IMG/VR virus record: IMGVR_UViG_3300031951_021456
Coordinates: 124,001 to 188,000 of that record
DNA length: 64,000 nt
From: a virus
Direction: 5' to 3' (one strand)
The translations under genes were made by a program, and so were the position numbers. This document shows, piece after piece, positions 1 through 6,386 of the stretch; the stretch's first letter is position 1; the number at the start of each line of letters is the position of its first letter. The notes beneath the pieces were generated by a model. The model saw only the letters and a program-made list of their open reading frames with translations. It ran no database searches and had not been told where the DNA came from.

Positions 1-124
1 CAGTTGAGCCGGGTTCAAAACCCTTTTGTAAGATTTTATCTCTACTTTCTTTAGATGTATAATGAGCAGTTCTTAAGATTCTCAGATTTTTTGCTTCTTC
101 AATGAATTCATTAAAGGTTTTCAT
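1..124 (-). CDS. Partial protein with T4-like capsid-targeting N-terminus, possible ADP-ribosyltransferase-like
   Basis: Only the first 41 codons are in the window; the gene runs off the left edge. The ATG overlaps the TGA of the upstream gene (ATGA), so the two are probably translationally coupled. The N-terminus MKTFNEFIEEA closely resembles the capsid-targeting sequence of T4 internal proteins and Alt (MKTYxEFIxEA type), which is cut after Glu by the gp21 protease. After it comes LRTAHYTSKESRDKILQKGF, which resembles the start of ADP-ribosyltransferase-like folds (H-x-T followed by an I-x-x-x-GF helix). The start and the targeting motif are seen; packaging in the head and the enzymatic fold are inferred, and the catalytic part lies outside the window. 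Confidence 0.6.
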   Translation of the reverse strand, partial: MKTFNEFIEEAKNLRILRTAHYTSKESRDKILQKGFEPGST

Positions 125-618
125 TCTATTCCTAAGCGTTGGGCTGCTCTATCCATTCTTGAAGCAAGTGTTCTTTTTTGGGCTTCCTTTTTCAAGATAT
201 CTGGATTTTCTCTTCTTTGTCTTGCATATTCTCGGTCGCTTTCAATTTGAGCTTTTCTTTCTTCAGCTCTTTTTCTTGCTTCTTCTCTTCTATCTTCAAT
301 GGCCTTTTGTCTTTGTGCTGAGCCTGGTATTTTTTGATAGCCTCTTACAGTTGCTCTAGTGGCTTCAATTGCCTCAAGAATATTTGAGAACCATTGTTCA
401 CTCATAACATCTGCAATTACCTCAGCACTTTCAAGTGACTTTGCAAAGCCCTCATTGACAAGATATTCTTTTACCAGCTTTGCTCTATCTTTTCTTATCC
501 CCATTAGCTCTTGTTCAGTTTGAGCCTTATTGGTTTGATTTTTTCTTGGGGGATTTTTTAGACTATTGGAGCGTCTTTCAATGGCTCTTTTTAGTTCTTC
601 GTAGCTTTTTGTGTCCAT
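121..618 (-). CDS. Late helical protein with cyanophage-type 'LVxxYLxxEGF' module
   Basis: A 165-residue, highly charged, mostly helical protein of unknown function. Residues about 48-85 hold a module (EYLVNEGFAKSLESAE ... MSEQW) that recurs in the minus-strand genes at 2388-2957 and 3045-3866. The C-terminal half is very rich in Arg, Lys, Glu and Ala and looks like a long single helix or coiled coil. A late-promoter box lies just upstream (631-640), so it is probably made with virion proteins. Its stop overlaps the start of the next minus gene by ATGA. Internal head protein or scaffold-associated protein is a guess; no enzymatic motif is visible. Confidence 0.8.
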   Translation of the reverse strand: MDTKSYEELKRAIERRSNSLKNPPRKNQTNKAQTEQELMGIRKDRAKLVKEYLVNEGFAKSLESAEVIADVMSEQWFSNILEAIEATRATVRGYQKIPGSAQRQKAIEDRREEARKRAEERKAQIESDREYARQRRENPDILKKEAQKRTLASRMDRAAQRLGIE

Positions 619-630
619 GAGTTTTTGCTA

Positions 631-640
631 CTATTTATCT
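631..640 (-). promoter_or_regulatory. Late-promoter-like box (AGATAAATAG)
   Basis: On the minus strand the sequence reads AGATAAATAG, 13 bases upstream of the ATG at 618. It matches the T4/cyanophage late promoter core (TATAAATA) recognised by the gp55 sigma factor with sliding-clamp help. It would drive the minus genes at 121-618 and 1-124. Confidence 0.6.
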
Positions 641-679
641 TACCTAGATAGTGCGCTACAAATTAAACATGAAATAATT

Positions 680-1513
680 ATGGCAAAAGGCTTTCAAATT
701 AAGGCGCGGGAAACGATGGAAGTTCCAACTTGGGACTATGAACGAATTAAACAGAAGATGCAGGGTAAGACCATTGTATTATGTCTTCCGGGAAGAAGCT
801 GCTCTTATAGTTTTTTGAAGAGTTTTGTTCAACTCTGTTTTGAACTGGCTGGGAATAATATGAAATTTCATATCAGTCAAGACTATAGCAGTATGGTGAA
901 CTTTGCTCGCTGTAAGGTATTGGGTGCTAATGTTTTGGCTGGACCTAATCAGAAGCCTTGGCAGGGGCAGCTAGATTATGATTATCAACTTTGGATTGAT
1001 AGTGATATTGCATTTAACCCTGAAAACTTTTGGCAGCTCTGTGATCTTGCTCTTCCAGATGATGCTGTTTCGTATGAAGAAGTTCTTAATGATTCTGGGG
1101 AACTTTTAGGTCATCGTCAGATCATTGATGAATCTAAAACTCATCCTATTTCATCTGGTTGGTATTCAACAGAGGATAGAGTTCATACAGCTTGTGCATT
1201 TTGGCTAGAGGCTGATGAGTTTCGCAAAAATGGTGGTGTTATGAATATGGAAAAGATTGATACTATGCTTGCTCGTAAAAAACCATTTACATGTGATTAT
1301 GTTGGTGGTGGGTGGCTTATGATTCAAAAGGGTGTCTTTGAGAATATGGAATATCCTTGGTGGCCTCCTATGCTACAAACCTTTGAAAATGGAGCAATTG
1401 TTGATTTTTGCGGTGAAGATGTTGGATTCTGTTTGAAGGCCAAAGAAAAAGGCTTTAAAATCTGGGTTGATCCTAGAATTCGCGTTGGACATGAAAAAAC
1501 CTTTCCTATCTAA
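680..1513 (+). CDS. GT-A-type glycosyltransferase
   Basis: A 277-residue protein if started at the ATG at 680; the open frame extends back to 611 but overlaps the divergent gene there, and the fold seems to start at MAKGFQ. The region IVLCLPGRSCSY looks like the first beta strand of a GT-A nucleotide-sugar fold, and LWIDSDIAF contains the DxD-type metal/nucleotide-sugar motif. YVGGGWLMIQKGVF and FCGEDVGFCLKA match the C-terminal part of phage and bacterial glycosyltransferases in which the ED pair is the catalytic acid region. It probably transfers a sugar to phage DNA, virion protein or host glycan; the acceptor cannot be told. Gene 1516-1656 follows 2 bases after its stop. Confidence 0.75.
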   Translation: MAKGFQIKARETMEVPTWDYERIKQKMQGKTIVLCLPGRSCSYSFLKSFVQLCFELAGNNMKFHISQDYSSMVNFARCKVLGANVLAGPNQKPWQGQLDYDYQLWIDSDIAFNPENFWQLCDLALPDDAVSYEEVLNDSGELLGHRQIIDESKTHPISSGWYSTEDRVHTACAFWLEADEFRKNGGVMNMEKIDTMLARKKPFTCDYVGGGWLMIQKGVFENMEYPWWPPMLQTFENGAIVDFCGEDVGFCLKAKEKGFKIWVDPRIRVGHEKTFPI

Positions 1514-1515
1514 TC

Positions 1516-1656
1516 ATGCTAAACATTCTATACGATGGCCGCATTATCCATCAACAAGTTACAGAAGAAGAAGCAGCGGCAATTCTTCTTGAATTAGCTG
1601 AACAAGCCTATAAAGGCGAAATTGATCAAGACAAAATAGACTTTGAATATCTTTAA
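1516..1656 (+). CDS. Small acidic conserved protein (46 aa)
   Basis: Starts 2 bases after the glycosyltransferase stop and ends 12 bases before the next small gene, so it sits inside a tight plus-strand operon. The protein begins MLNILYDGRII, then has an Ala/Glu-rich helix (EEEAAAILLELAEQAYKGEI). Short acidic proteins of this kind occur between structural genes in cyanophages. No function can be assigned. Confidence 0.65.
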   Translation: MLNILYDGRIIHQQVTEEEAAAILLELAEQAYKGEIDQDKIDFEYL

Positions 1657-1668
1657 AGGAGAAAAACA

Positions 1669-1809
1669 ATGGCAGTAAAAGCAAAAACTAATGAACAACA
1701 AATTCATTCGAGACCAAAGAAATCCAGACAAGGAGATGGAAAGCATACAAAATTTGCAGCAACCTCAAGAAATGGTTCCCGAAAAAAGTCTCGCGGTCAG
1801 GGATGTTGA
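1669..1809 (+). CDS. Small very basic conserved protein (46 aa)
   Basis: A strong Shine-Dalgarno sequence (AAAGGAG) lies 7 bases before the ATG. The product is rich in Lys, Arg, Ser and Gly, with the central stretch RPKKSRQGDGKHTKFAATSR followed by a basic tail ending RKKSRGQGC. From memory this matches a short protein conserved across T4-like cyanophages, annotated only as hypothetical. The charge suggests binding to nucleic acid or to an acidic virion partner, which is inference. It overlaps the next gene in another frame. Confidence 0.75.
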   Translation: MAVKAKTNEQQIHSRPKKSRQGDGKHTKFAATSRNGSRKKSRGQGC

Positions 1810-2224
1810 AGAATGGATTGAAAGAGTCTCTCAGTCTCGCCCAGAGCTGAGGGGCTTTTCTATATGTCCATTTGCAAAAACTGGAGTCTATAAAATCATT
1901 GAATGTCTAGCTAAAGACATTGAAATTGAGAATGGATTTGATGTGATCATTTATATCATTGAGGAATCAGATCTTGATAAGATCAATGAATGGGTGAATC
2001 ATTATAATAAAAAGTATGACGAATGGCTATTCTTTGAAGATTGTGCAACTTATGACACTTTTATTGGTGAGGTTCAGACCAATAATGGCAAGCACAATCT
2101 AATTCTTGCTCAACCAAAAGAGAAGCTAAGAAAATTTAGAGAGATCTTAAAGAAGACTTCCTACTATACTTTTTGGTCTAAGGAATATTATGATGAAATT
2201 ATGATTGATGACCAAAGAGCTTAA
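1772..2224 (+). CDS. Conserved cyanophage protein of unknown function
   Basis: A globular protein of about 150 residues with conserved segments RPELRGFSICPFAK, DVIIYIIEE, FFEDCATYDTFIG and QTNNGKHNLILAQPKEKL. It contains Cys in a CPFAK context near the N-terminus. The exact start is uncertain: the frame is open from 1691 and in-frame ATGs occur at 1691, 1736 and 1772; I chose 1772 because family similarity seems to begin near EEWIERVSQSRPEL, although upstream part overlaps the basic 46-aa gene. Similar proteins occur in cyanophages without an assigned role. Its 3' end overlaps the opposing 2199-2339 gene by 26 bases. Confidence 0.7.
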   Translation: MVPEKSLAVRDVEEWIERVSQSRPELRGFSICPFAKTGVYKIIECLAKDIEIENGFDVIIYIIEESDLDKINEWVNHYNKKYDEWLFFEDCATYDTFIGEVQTNNGKHNLILAQPKEKLRKFREILKKTSYYTFWSKEYYDEIMIDDQRA

Positions 2225-2339
2225 AATTGGAGCGGTCTTGATTAGTTCCTCTTTTTGGGGCTTTCTTTGCCTTTCTTGGCTTTGGTTTTTTCTCTTCCTC
2301 TTTTTCTGCTTCTTCTATAAATTGAATGAATGTTTTCAT
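2199..2339 (-). CDS. Lys-rich mini-protein with capsid-targeting-like N-terminus (46 aa)
   Basis: The protein starts MKTFIQFIEEAEKEEEKK, again matching the T4 capsid-targeting signal (MKTYxEFIxEA), then turns into a basic tail KPKPRKAKKAPKR. If cut by gp21 after Glu in FIEE, the released peptide would be small and very basic, like T4 internal proteins that enter the host with DNA. It lies downstream of gene 2388-2957 on the same strand, but beyond that gene's terminator, and overlaps the opposing gene end by 26 bases. The open frame and motif are seen; encapsidation is inference. Confidence 0.5.
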   Translation of the reverse strand: MKTFIQFIEEAEKEEEKKPKPRKAKKAPKRGTNQDRSNFKLFGHQS

Positions 2340-2364
2340 TGAGATTCTTTATTTTAGGTTATTA

Positions 2365-2386
2365 AAAAAGCCCAGAGGGGCTTTTT
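2365..2386 (-). terminator. Rho-independent terminator
   Basis: A perfect stem AAAAAGCCC/GGGCTTTTT with a 4-base loop, just after the stop of the minus gene 2388-2957. The A and T tracts flank the GC stem on both sides, so it could also act on the plus strand after gene 1772-2224. Confidence 0.75.
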
Positions 2387-2387
2387 C

Positions 2388-2957
2388 TTATTTTTGATAT
2401 TTTCCCGGCTCGTATTTGTGATTCATATTACCACGAGTTTTCTTTCCTTGTCTCAAACTATGGCTAGTTGGACCACCATTACCTCTTTCCTTACGCTTCG
2501 TTTCCTTTTCATTATCAGAAAGGCCAGTATCACACTTAGCTTCATCAATAATACTTTCAACCCATTCTTCACTCATATGAGCCATCATTGCTTCTGCATT
2601 CTCTTGAGATTCACAGAAACCTTCATCTAAGAGATATTCAAGAACTAGATCAAAGTGGTCATATGATTCTTCAAATCCTCTACCTCTAATTTTAACTGAA
2701 GGATATTTGCCTTTATTCCATTCCTTATGACCTTTGGTAGGTTCATATCTATCACCGTGAATCCCATAATTGCCTCGTTCACCTCTTGCGTATTTGTGTT
2801 CTCTTTTTCTTTCTGTTGACCTCATACCCAGTCTTTCATCTCTCTTATTTACTTTTTCGGCTCTAGAAAGATTTTCATCTTCCTTTGCTTCATCAATACT
2901 TTCATCATAAACATTCCTATAAGCTTCATATAAATCAGACAAATCTTTAGTTGACAT
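2388..2957 (-). CDS. Late helical protein, paralogue of 3045-3866
   Basis: A 189-residue charged protein. The N-terminus DLSDLYEAYRNVYDES is shared with the 3045-3866 product (DISGLYEAYLDVYNES). Near residues 99-140 it carries the module LVLEYLLDEGFCES followed by AEAMMAHMSEEWVESII, almost identical to the upstream paralogue. The rest is basic and low in complexity, with RGNYGIHGDRYEPTKGHKEW in the middle. It has its own late promoter (2980-2990) and terminator (2365-2386), so it is a single-gene late unit. Virion or prohead-core location is inferred from this timing and the repeated module; no catalytic motif is seen. Confidence 0.8.
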   Translation of the reverse strand: MSTKDLSDLYEAYRNVYDESIDEAKEDENLSRAEKVNKRDERLGMRSTERKREHKYARGERGNYGIHGDRYEPTKGHKEWNKGKYPSVKIRGRGFEESYDHFDLVLEYLLDEGFCESQENAEAMMAHMSEEWVESIIDEAKCDTGLSDNEKETKRKERGNGGPTSHSLRQGKKTRGNMNHKYEPGKYQK

Positions 2958-2979
2958 TTTAAAATATGGAGAATCTCTA

Positions 2980-2990
2980 TTATTTATGGA
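2980..2990 (-). promoter_or_regulatory. Late-promoter-like box (CATAAATAAT)
   Basis: The minus strand reads CCATAAATAATA, 23 bases before the ATG at 2957. It fits the T4-type late promoter core ATAAATA and has the same spacing as the promoter of the neighbouring paralogue. Confidence 0.6.
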
Positions 2991-3001
2991 TTGTTACTAA
3001 A

Positions 3002-3032
3002 AAGCCCAGGTTCTTTAAGTTCCTGGGTTTTC
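3002..3032 (-). terminator. Rho-independent terminator
   Basis: The inverted repeat AAGCCCAGG / CCTGGGTTT (one G-T pair) with an 11-base loop is flanked by A and T runs and sits directly after the stop of minus gene 3045-3866. It separates the two paralogous transcription units. Confidence 0.65.
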
Positions 3033-3044
3033 TTATTATCAATA

Positions 3045-3866
3045 TTATTCCATATTTTTCAATCTGCGGTTTAATTCATTTCTTTTAGTTATAGTTTTTG
3101 CTGTTTTATCTATAGAAGTGTGCATTAAAGCATCTGAGGCATTTCCTAAGAGTTCTTTTTTATTTAAACCCTTAGGATTATGATGATATTTATCTAAAAA
3201 TTTCTTTGCATTTTTATAGGAGCGAGAAAATCTTCTCAATGGTTTTGGAAGACTTTCTAATCTTTTTTTATATTTGCGGCCAGCCGCCATATCTCTATCC
3301 CGGTCAGACAGATTTTTTTCTATGGCATTTTCTACCCTTTCTCGTTTTTCTTGAGATAATGGCACAAACCCTTCAATAATACTCTCAACCCATTCTTCAC
3401 TCATATGAGCCATCATTGCCTCAGCATTTTCTTGAGAGTCACAGAGACCTTCATCAATTAAATAATCAAGAACTAGATCATAGTAATCATAAGAATCCAT
3501 CCAACCACTCTGCCTCATATCACGCTCAGCATCCCTTTTTGCTGGCCCTATTCTTTTATTTTCTGCAGATTTTGCTTTGGAAACCCCAGAATTAGATTTC
3601 AATAGGGTTTTAACAATTTTTTCTGATCTTTTCGGATCTGTTTGGGCGATTTTATCAATTTGATTGGTTATTCTTTTCCCTCTTCGGTCACGTCCATGAG
3701 GAAAATTCCACTTAGCCTCTATACCCCGAGACTTATCTCTATCAGATGAATCATAGGTATCAGGACGTTGAACACCTAGATGTTCATATCCTTCTTCAAC
3801 GTCTTCACTCTCATTATACACATCCAGGTAAGCTTCATATAAACCAGATATATCTTTTAAGTCCAT
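3045..3866 (-). CDS. Late helical protein, longest of three module-sharing genes
   Basis: A 273-residue protein with the N-terminus KDISGLYEAYLDVYNES and, around residues 125-166, the module LVLDYLIDEGLCDS ... AEAMMAHMSEEWVESIIEG, nearly identical to the 2388-2957 product. The remaining sequence is strongly basic with predicted helices (for example KKRLESLPKPLRRFSRSYKN). It is framed by its own late promoter and terminator. The N-terminal LYEAYxxVYxE motif is common in cyanophage late proteins and may be a localisation or prohead-binding signal; that is a hypothesis. Function unknown. Confidence 0.8.
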   Translation of the reverse strand: MDLKDISGLYEAYLDVYNESEDVEEGYEHLGVQRPDTYDSSDRDKSRGIEAKWNFPHGRDRRGKRITNQIDKIAQTDPKRSEKIVKTLLKSNSGVSKAKSAENKRIGPAKRDAERDMRQSGWMDSYDYYDLVLDYLIDEGLCDSQENAEAMMAHMSEEWVESIIEGFVPLSQEKRERVENAIEKNLSDRDRDMAAGRKYKKRLESLPKPLRRFSRSYKNAKKFLDKYHHNPKGLNKKELLGNASDALMHTSIDKTAKTITKRNELNRRLKNME

Positions 3867-3887
3867 TTTATTTTAAACTTTGTTCAA

Positions 3888-3898
3888 TTATTTATGTA
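3888..3898 (-). promoter_or_regulatory. Late-promoter-like box (ACATAAATAAT)
   Basis: The minus strand reads ACATAAATAATTG, 23 bases before the ATG at 3866. It lies back-to-back with a plus-strand box at 3903-3913, so late transcription diverges from this point. Confidence 0.6.
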
Positions 3899-3902
3899 AG
3901 CA

Positions 3903-3913
3903 TGAATAAATAG
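3903..3913 (+). promoter_or_regulatory. Late-promoter-like box (TGAATAAATAG)
   Basis: TGAATAAATAG lies 22 bases before the ATG of the 41-residue gene at 3935. It is the plus-strand partner of the divergent pair and could start the long baseplate transcript. Confidence 0.55.
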
Positions 3914-3934
3914 TAGACACCAGTTATATTAAAA

Positions 3935-4060
3935 ATGGAAACTAAAAAACTAATTCGTGAAATTGAAACTGAAGAATTTATTGAAGAATCTCTTGATGAA
4001 GAGACTGAACTCTTTGAACGTAAAGCACAAAAAGATAGAGATAAGGTCATTCTTGGTTGA
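3935..4060 (+). CDS. Small acidic protein (41 aa) upstream of gp25
   Basis: The product begins METKKLIREIETEEFIEES and is dominated by Glu and Lys, probably one helix. It is preceded by a late-promoter box with good spacing and its TGA overlaps the next promoter box (4058-4067). It is short, but the promoter arrangement and lack of any other use for this stretch support translation. Function unknown. Confidence 0.5.
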   Translation: METKKLIREIETEEFIEESLDEETELFERKAQKDRDKVILG

Positions 4061-4067
4061 TAAATAT
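4058..4067 (+). promoter_or_regulatory. Late-promoter-like box (TTGATAAATA) for gp25
   Basis: TTGATAAATATC lies about 20 bases before the gp25 ATG at 4087 and matches the T4/cyanophage late core. Confidence 0.6.
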
Positions 4068-4086
4068 CTATATTAATATAATCTAA

Positions 4087-4488
4087 ATGCCCGTAGAAAG
4101 AGTAAGTCAATCATTTAAGGATATTTCTGGATCATTTAAAGTCAATCCTTTGACTAATGATTTAATTTCTATTACAAATGAAACTGCAATTGCTCGTTCA
4201 GTAAGAAATTTAGTATATACAGTTCGTGGGGAGAGATTCTTTCAGAGTAATCTTGGTTGCAACTTAACTCAACTTCTCTTTGAGAATATTACACCATCAG
4301 CAACATCTCAAATAAAAACTGAGATTGAAAATACAGTTAATAATTATGAGCCAAGAGTATCTCTGTCGGCTGTTGATGTAACACCAGATTATGATAATTA
4401 TTCTTATAATGTAGTCATTCAATATATTATTATTGGAATTGATGCTCTACCACAACAATTAACATTTGCTCTCCAACCTACAAGATAA
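4087..4488 (+). CDS. gp25: Baseplate wedge subunit gp25
   Basis: 133 residues, almost the same length as T4 gp25 (132). It belongs to the GPW/gp25 family, with the typical core DLISITNETAIARSVRNLVY and the conserved FFQSNLGCNLTQLLFE segment. In T4, gp25 joins gp6 and gp53 in the baseplate wedge and primes polymerisation of the sheath. The gene starts the baseplate operon here and its last base is shared with the first base of gp6 (ATG at 4488), so the two are translationally coupled. Confidence 0.93.
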   Translation: MPVERVSQSFKDISGSFKVNPLTNDLISITNETAIARSVRNLVYTVRGERFFQSNLGCNLTQLLFENITPSATSQIKTEIENTVNNYEPRVSLSAVDVTPDYDNYSYNVVIQYIIIGIDALPQQLTFALQPTR

Positions 4489-6386
4489 TGGCAAGTTCTC
4501 CAATCGTTAATTTTACAAATTTAGATTACGATCAGATAAGAGCTTCTTTACAGGATTATCTGAGGGCTAATTCTAATTTTACAGATTATGATTTTGAGGG
4601 ATCAAATCTTTCTGTTATTGTTGATGTTTTAGCATATAATACCTATACAAATGCTTTCATTGGAAATATGATTTCTAATGAAGTTTTTCTTGATAGCGCA
4701 ACTTTAAGAGAAAATGTTGTTTCTGCTGCAAGGGAAATTGGATATCTTCCAAGAAGTACAACTTCAGCTAGGGCTAATATTTCATTCTTTGTTGACACTT
4801 CATCCTTTTCATATAGACCTGTTTCATTAACACTTAAAAAGGGACTTGTCTGCTCTTCATCTTCATTTGGAAATGAATCCTATACATTTGCCATACCGAA
4901 TGATATTACAGTTCCAGTTGTAAATGATATAGCTTCATTTGATAACATTGAAATTATTGAAGGTTCATTCATTGTCAATTCATTTACAGTAGAATCCATA
5001 AATCCTTCCCCACCACAAAGATTTATTCTTGATAATCCAAACATTGATACCTCATCTCTTTCAGTTATTGTAAGGGATAGTTCAACTTCAATGATGGGCA
5101 TAAAGTATGTTTTTGCTGACAATCTTCTCAATGTAAATGCAAACTCTAAAATATATTTTCTTCAAGAGGTTGAAGATCAGAGATATGAACTCATCTTCGG
5201 TGATGGTGTATTCGGTGTGTCACTTAAAAGTCAGAATTTAATTGAGGCATCTTATATAACATCAAATGCATCAAAAGCTAATGGAGTTTCTTTCTTTTCA
5301 TTCATTGGTAGAATACTAGACAACAATGAAAATTCCATAACATCTGGAATTTCTCTTATCACTACAAATATTAATGCTTCTGGTGGTAAGGAGCTTGAAT
5401 CTATAAGTTCAATAAGAAATCTAGCACCCAAAAATTATGCAGCTCAGGGCAGATGTGTAACCCCCGAAGATTATGAAGCAATTATCCCTAGAATTTACCC
5501 TGAAGCAGAAAGTGTTTCTGCATATGGTGGAGAAACAATGAATCCACCCCAATTCGGTAAAGTGTTTATAACAATAAAGCCATTCTATGGTGATTTCGTT
5601 CCAAATAGTATCAAAGAAAATCTAATACAAAAACTACGAAGATATACGGTGAGTGGTATTCTTCCAGAAATTATTGATATGAAATATCTTTATATTGAGC
5701 ATCTTACAAGTGTTTATTTTAATCCAAATCTTGCTCAATCCGCAGAATATGTTAAAACTTTAGTAGCGAATAATATTCTCAGCTATTCAAAATCTTCAGA
5801 ACTAAACAATTATTCTGCAAGATTTAAATATAGTAGATTTCAAAAACTCATTGATGATAGTCATGCCTCAATTACTTCTAATATAACAAGAATACAAATT
5901 AGGCGCGATCTGAAAGCTACTCTCAATTCATTTGCAAATTATGAAGTATGCTTTGGAAATTCATTTCACATTAAAGACTCCAGTGGCTTTAATATTAAAT
6001 CTTCAGGTTTTGTTGTGAGTGGAATTTCAGATGTTGTTTATTTGACAGATTCTACAGATGGTGTTTTGATATTATTCAAAAATCCTGAAAACCCGACAAT
6101 TGTAAATAAAAATGTTGGTTCTATTAATTATTCTAAAGGTGAGATCAAAATTAGTTCTATAAATATTTTATCAACCTTAAAGAAAAAAGGTAATGAGAGT
6201 ATTGTTGAAATTTCTGCAATACCTAAATCAAATGATGTTATTGGACTTCAAGATTTGTACCTCCAACTAGACCAAAATAATTCAACTATAGATATGTTAA
6301 TGGATGATATTTCATCCGGTGGAGATATTTCGGGCACAACTTTTATTTCCTCTTCTAGTTACATTAACGGAGATCGCGTAAGATAA
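4488..6386 (+). CDS. gp6: Baseplate wedge subunit gp6
   Basis: 632 residues against 660 in T4 gp6. Typical features are the N-terminal helical part (DYDQIRASLQDYLRANSNFT; DVLAYNTYTNAFIGNMISNE), the region AREIGYLPRSTTSARANISF and the strongly conserved central segment AAQGRCVTPEDYEAIIPRIY, shared with gp6 and the J-like baseplate family. gp6 dimers form the inner iris ring of the baseplate. It overlaps gp25 by one base and is followed immediately (no gap) by the giant gene. Confidence 0.92.
   Translation: MASSPIVNFTNLDYDQIRASLQDYLRANSNFTDYDFEGSNLSVIVDVLAYNTYTNAFIGNMISNEVFLDSATLRENVVSAAREIGYLPRSTTSARANISFFVDTSSFSYRPVSLTLKKGLVCSSSSFGNESYTFAIPNDITVPVVNDIASFDNIEIIEGSFIVNSFTVESINPSPPQRFILDNPNIDTSSLSVIVRDSSTSMMGIKYVFADNLLNVNANSKIYFLQEVEDQRYELIFGDGVFGVSLKSQNLIEASYITSNASKANGVSFFSFIGRILDNNENSITSGISLITTNINASGGKELESISSIRNLAPKNYAAQGRCVTPEDYEAIIPRIYPEAESVSAYGGETMNPPQFGKVFITIKPFYGDFVPNSIKENLIQKLRRYTVSGILPEIIDMKYLYIEHLTSVYFNPNLAQSAEYVKTLVANNILSYSKSSELNNYSARFKYSRFQKLIDDSHASITSNITRIQIRRDLKATLNSFANYEVCFGNSFHIKDSSGFNIKSSGFVVSGISDVVYLTDSTDGVLILFKNPENPTIVNKNVGSINYSKGEIKISSINILSTLKKKGNESIVEISAIPKSNDVIGLQDLYLQLDQNNSTIDMLMDDISSGGDISGTTFISSSSYINGDRVR

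Noticed and set aside
10-30. GGGTTCAAAACCC at the left edge resembling a tRNA T-arm
   Set aside because: It lies in the middle of an open coding frame (EPGST region) and no acceptor stem or anticodon arm can be built around it.
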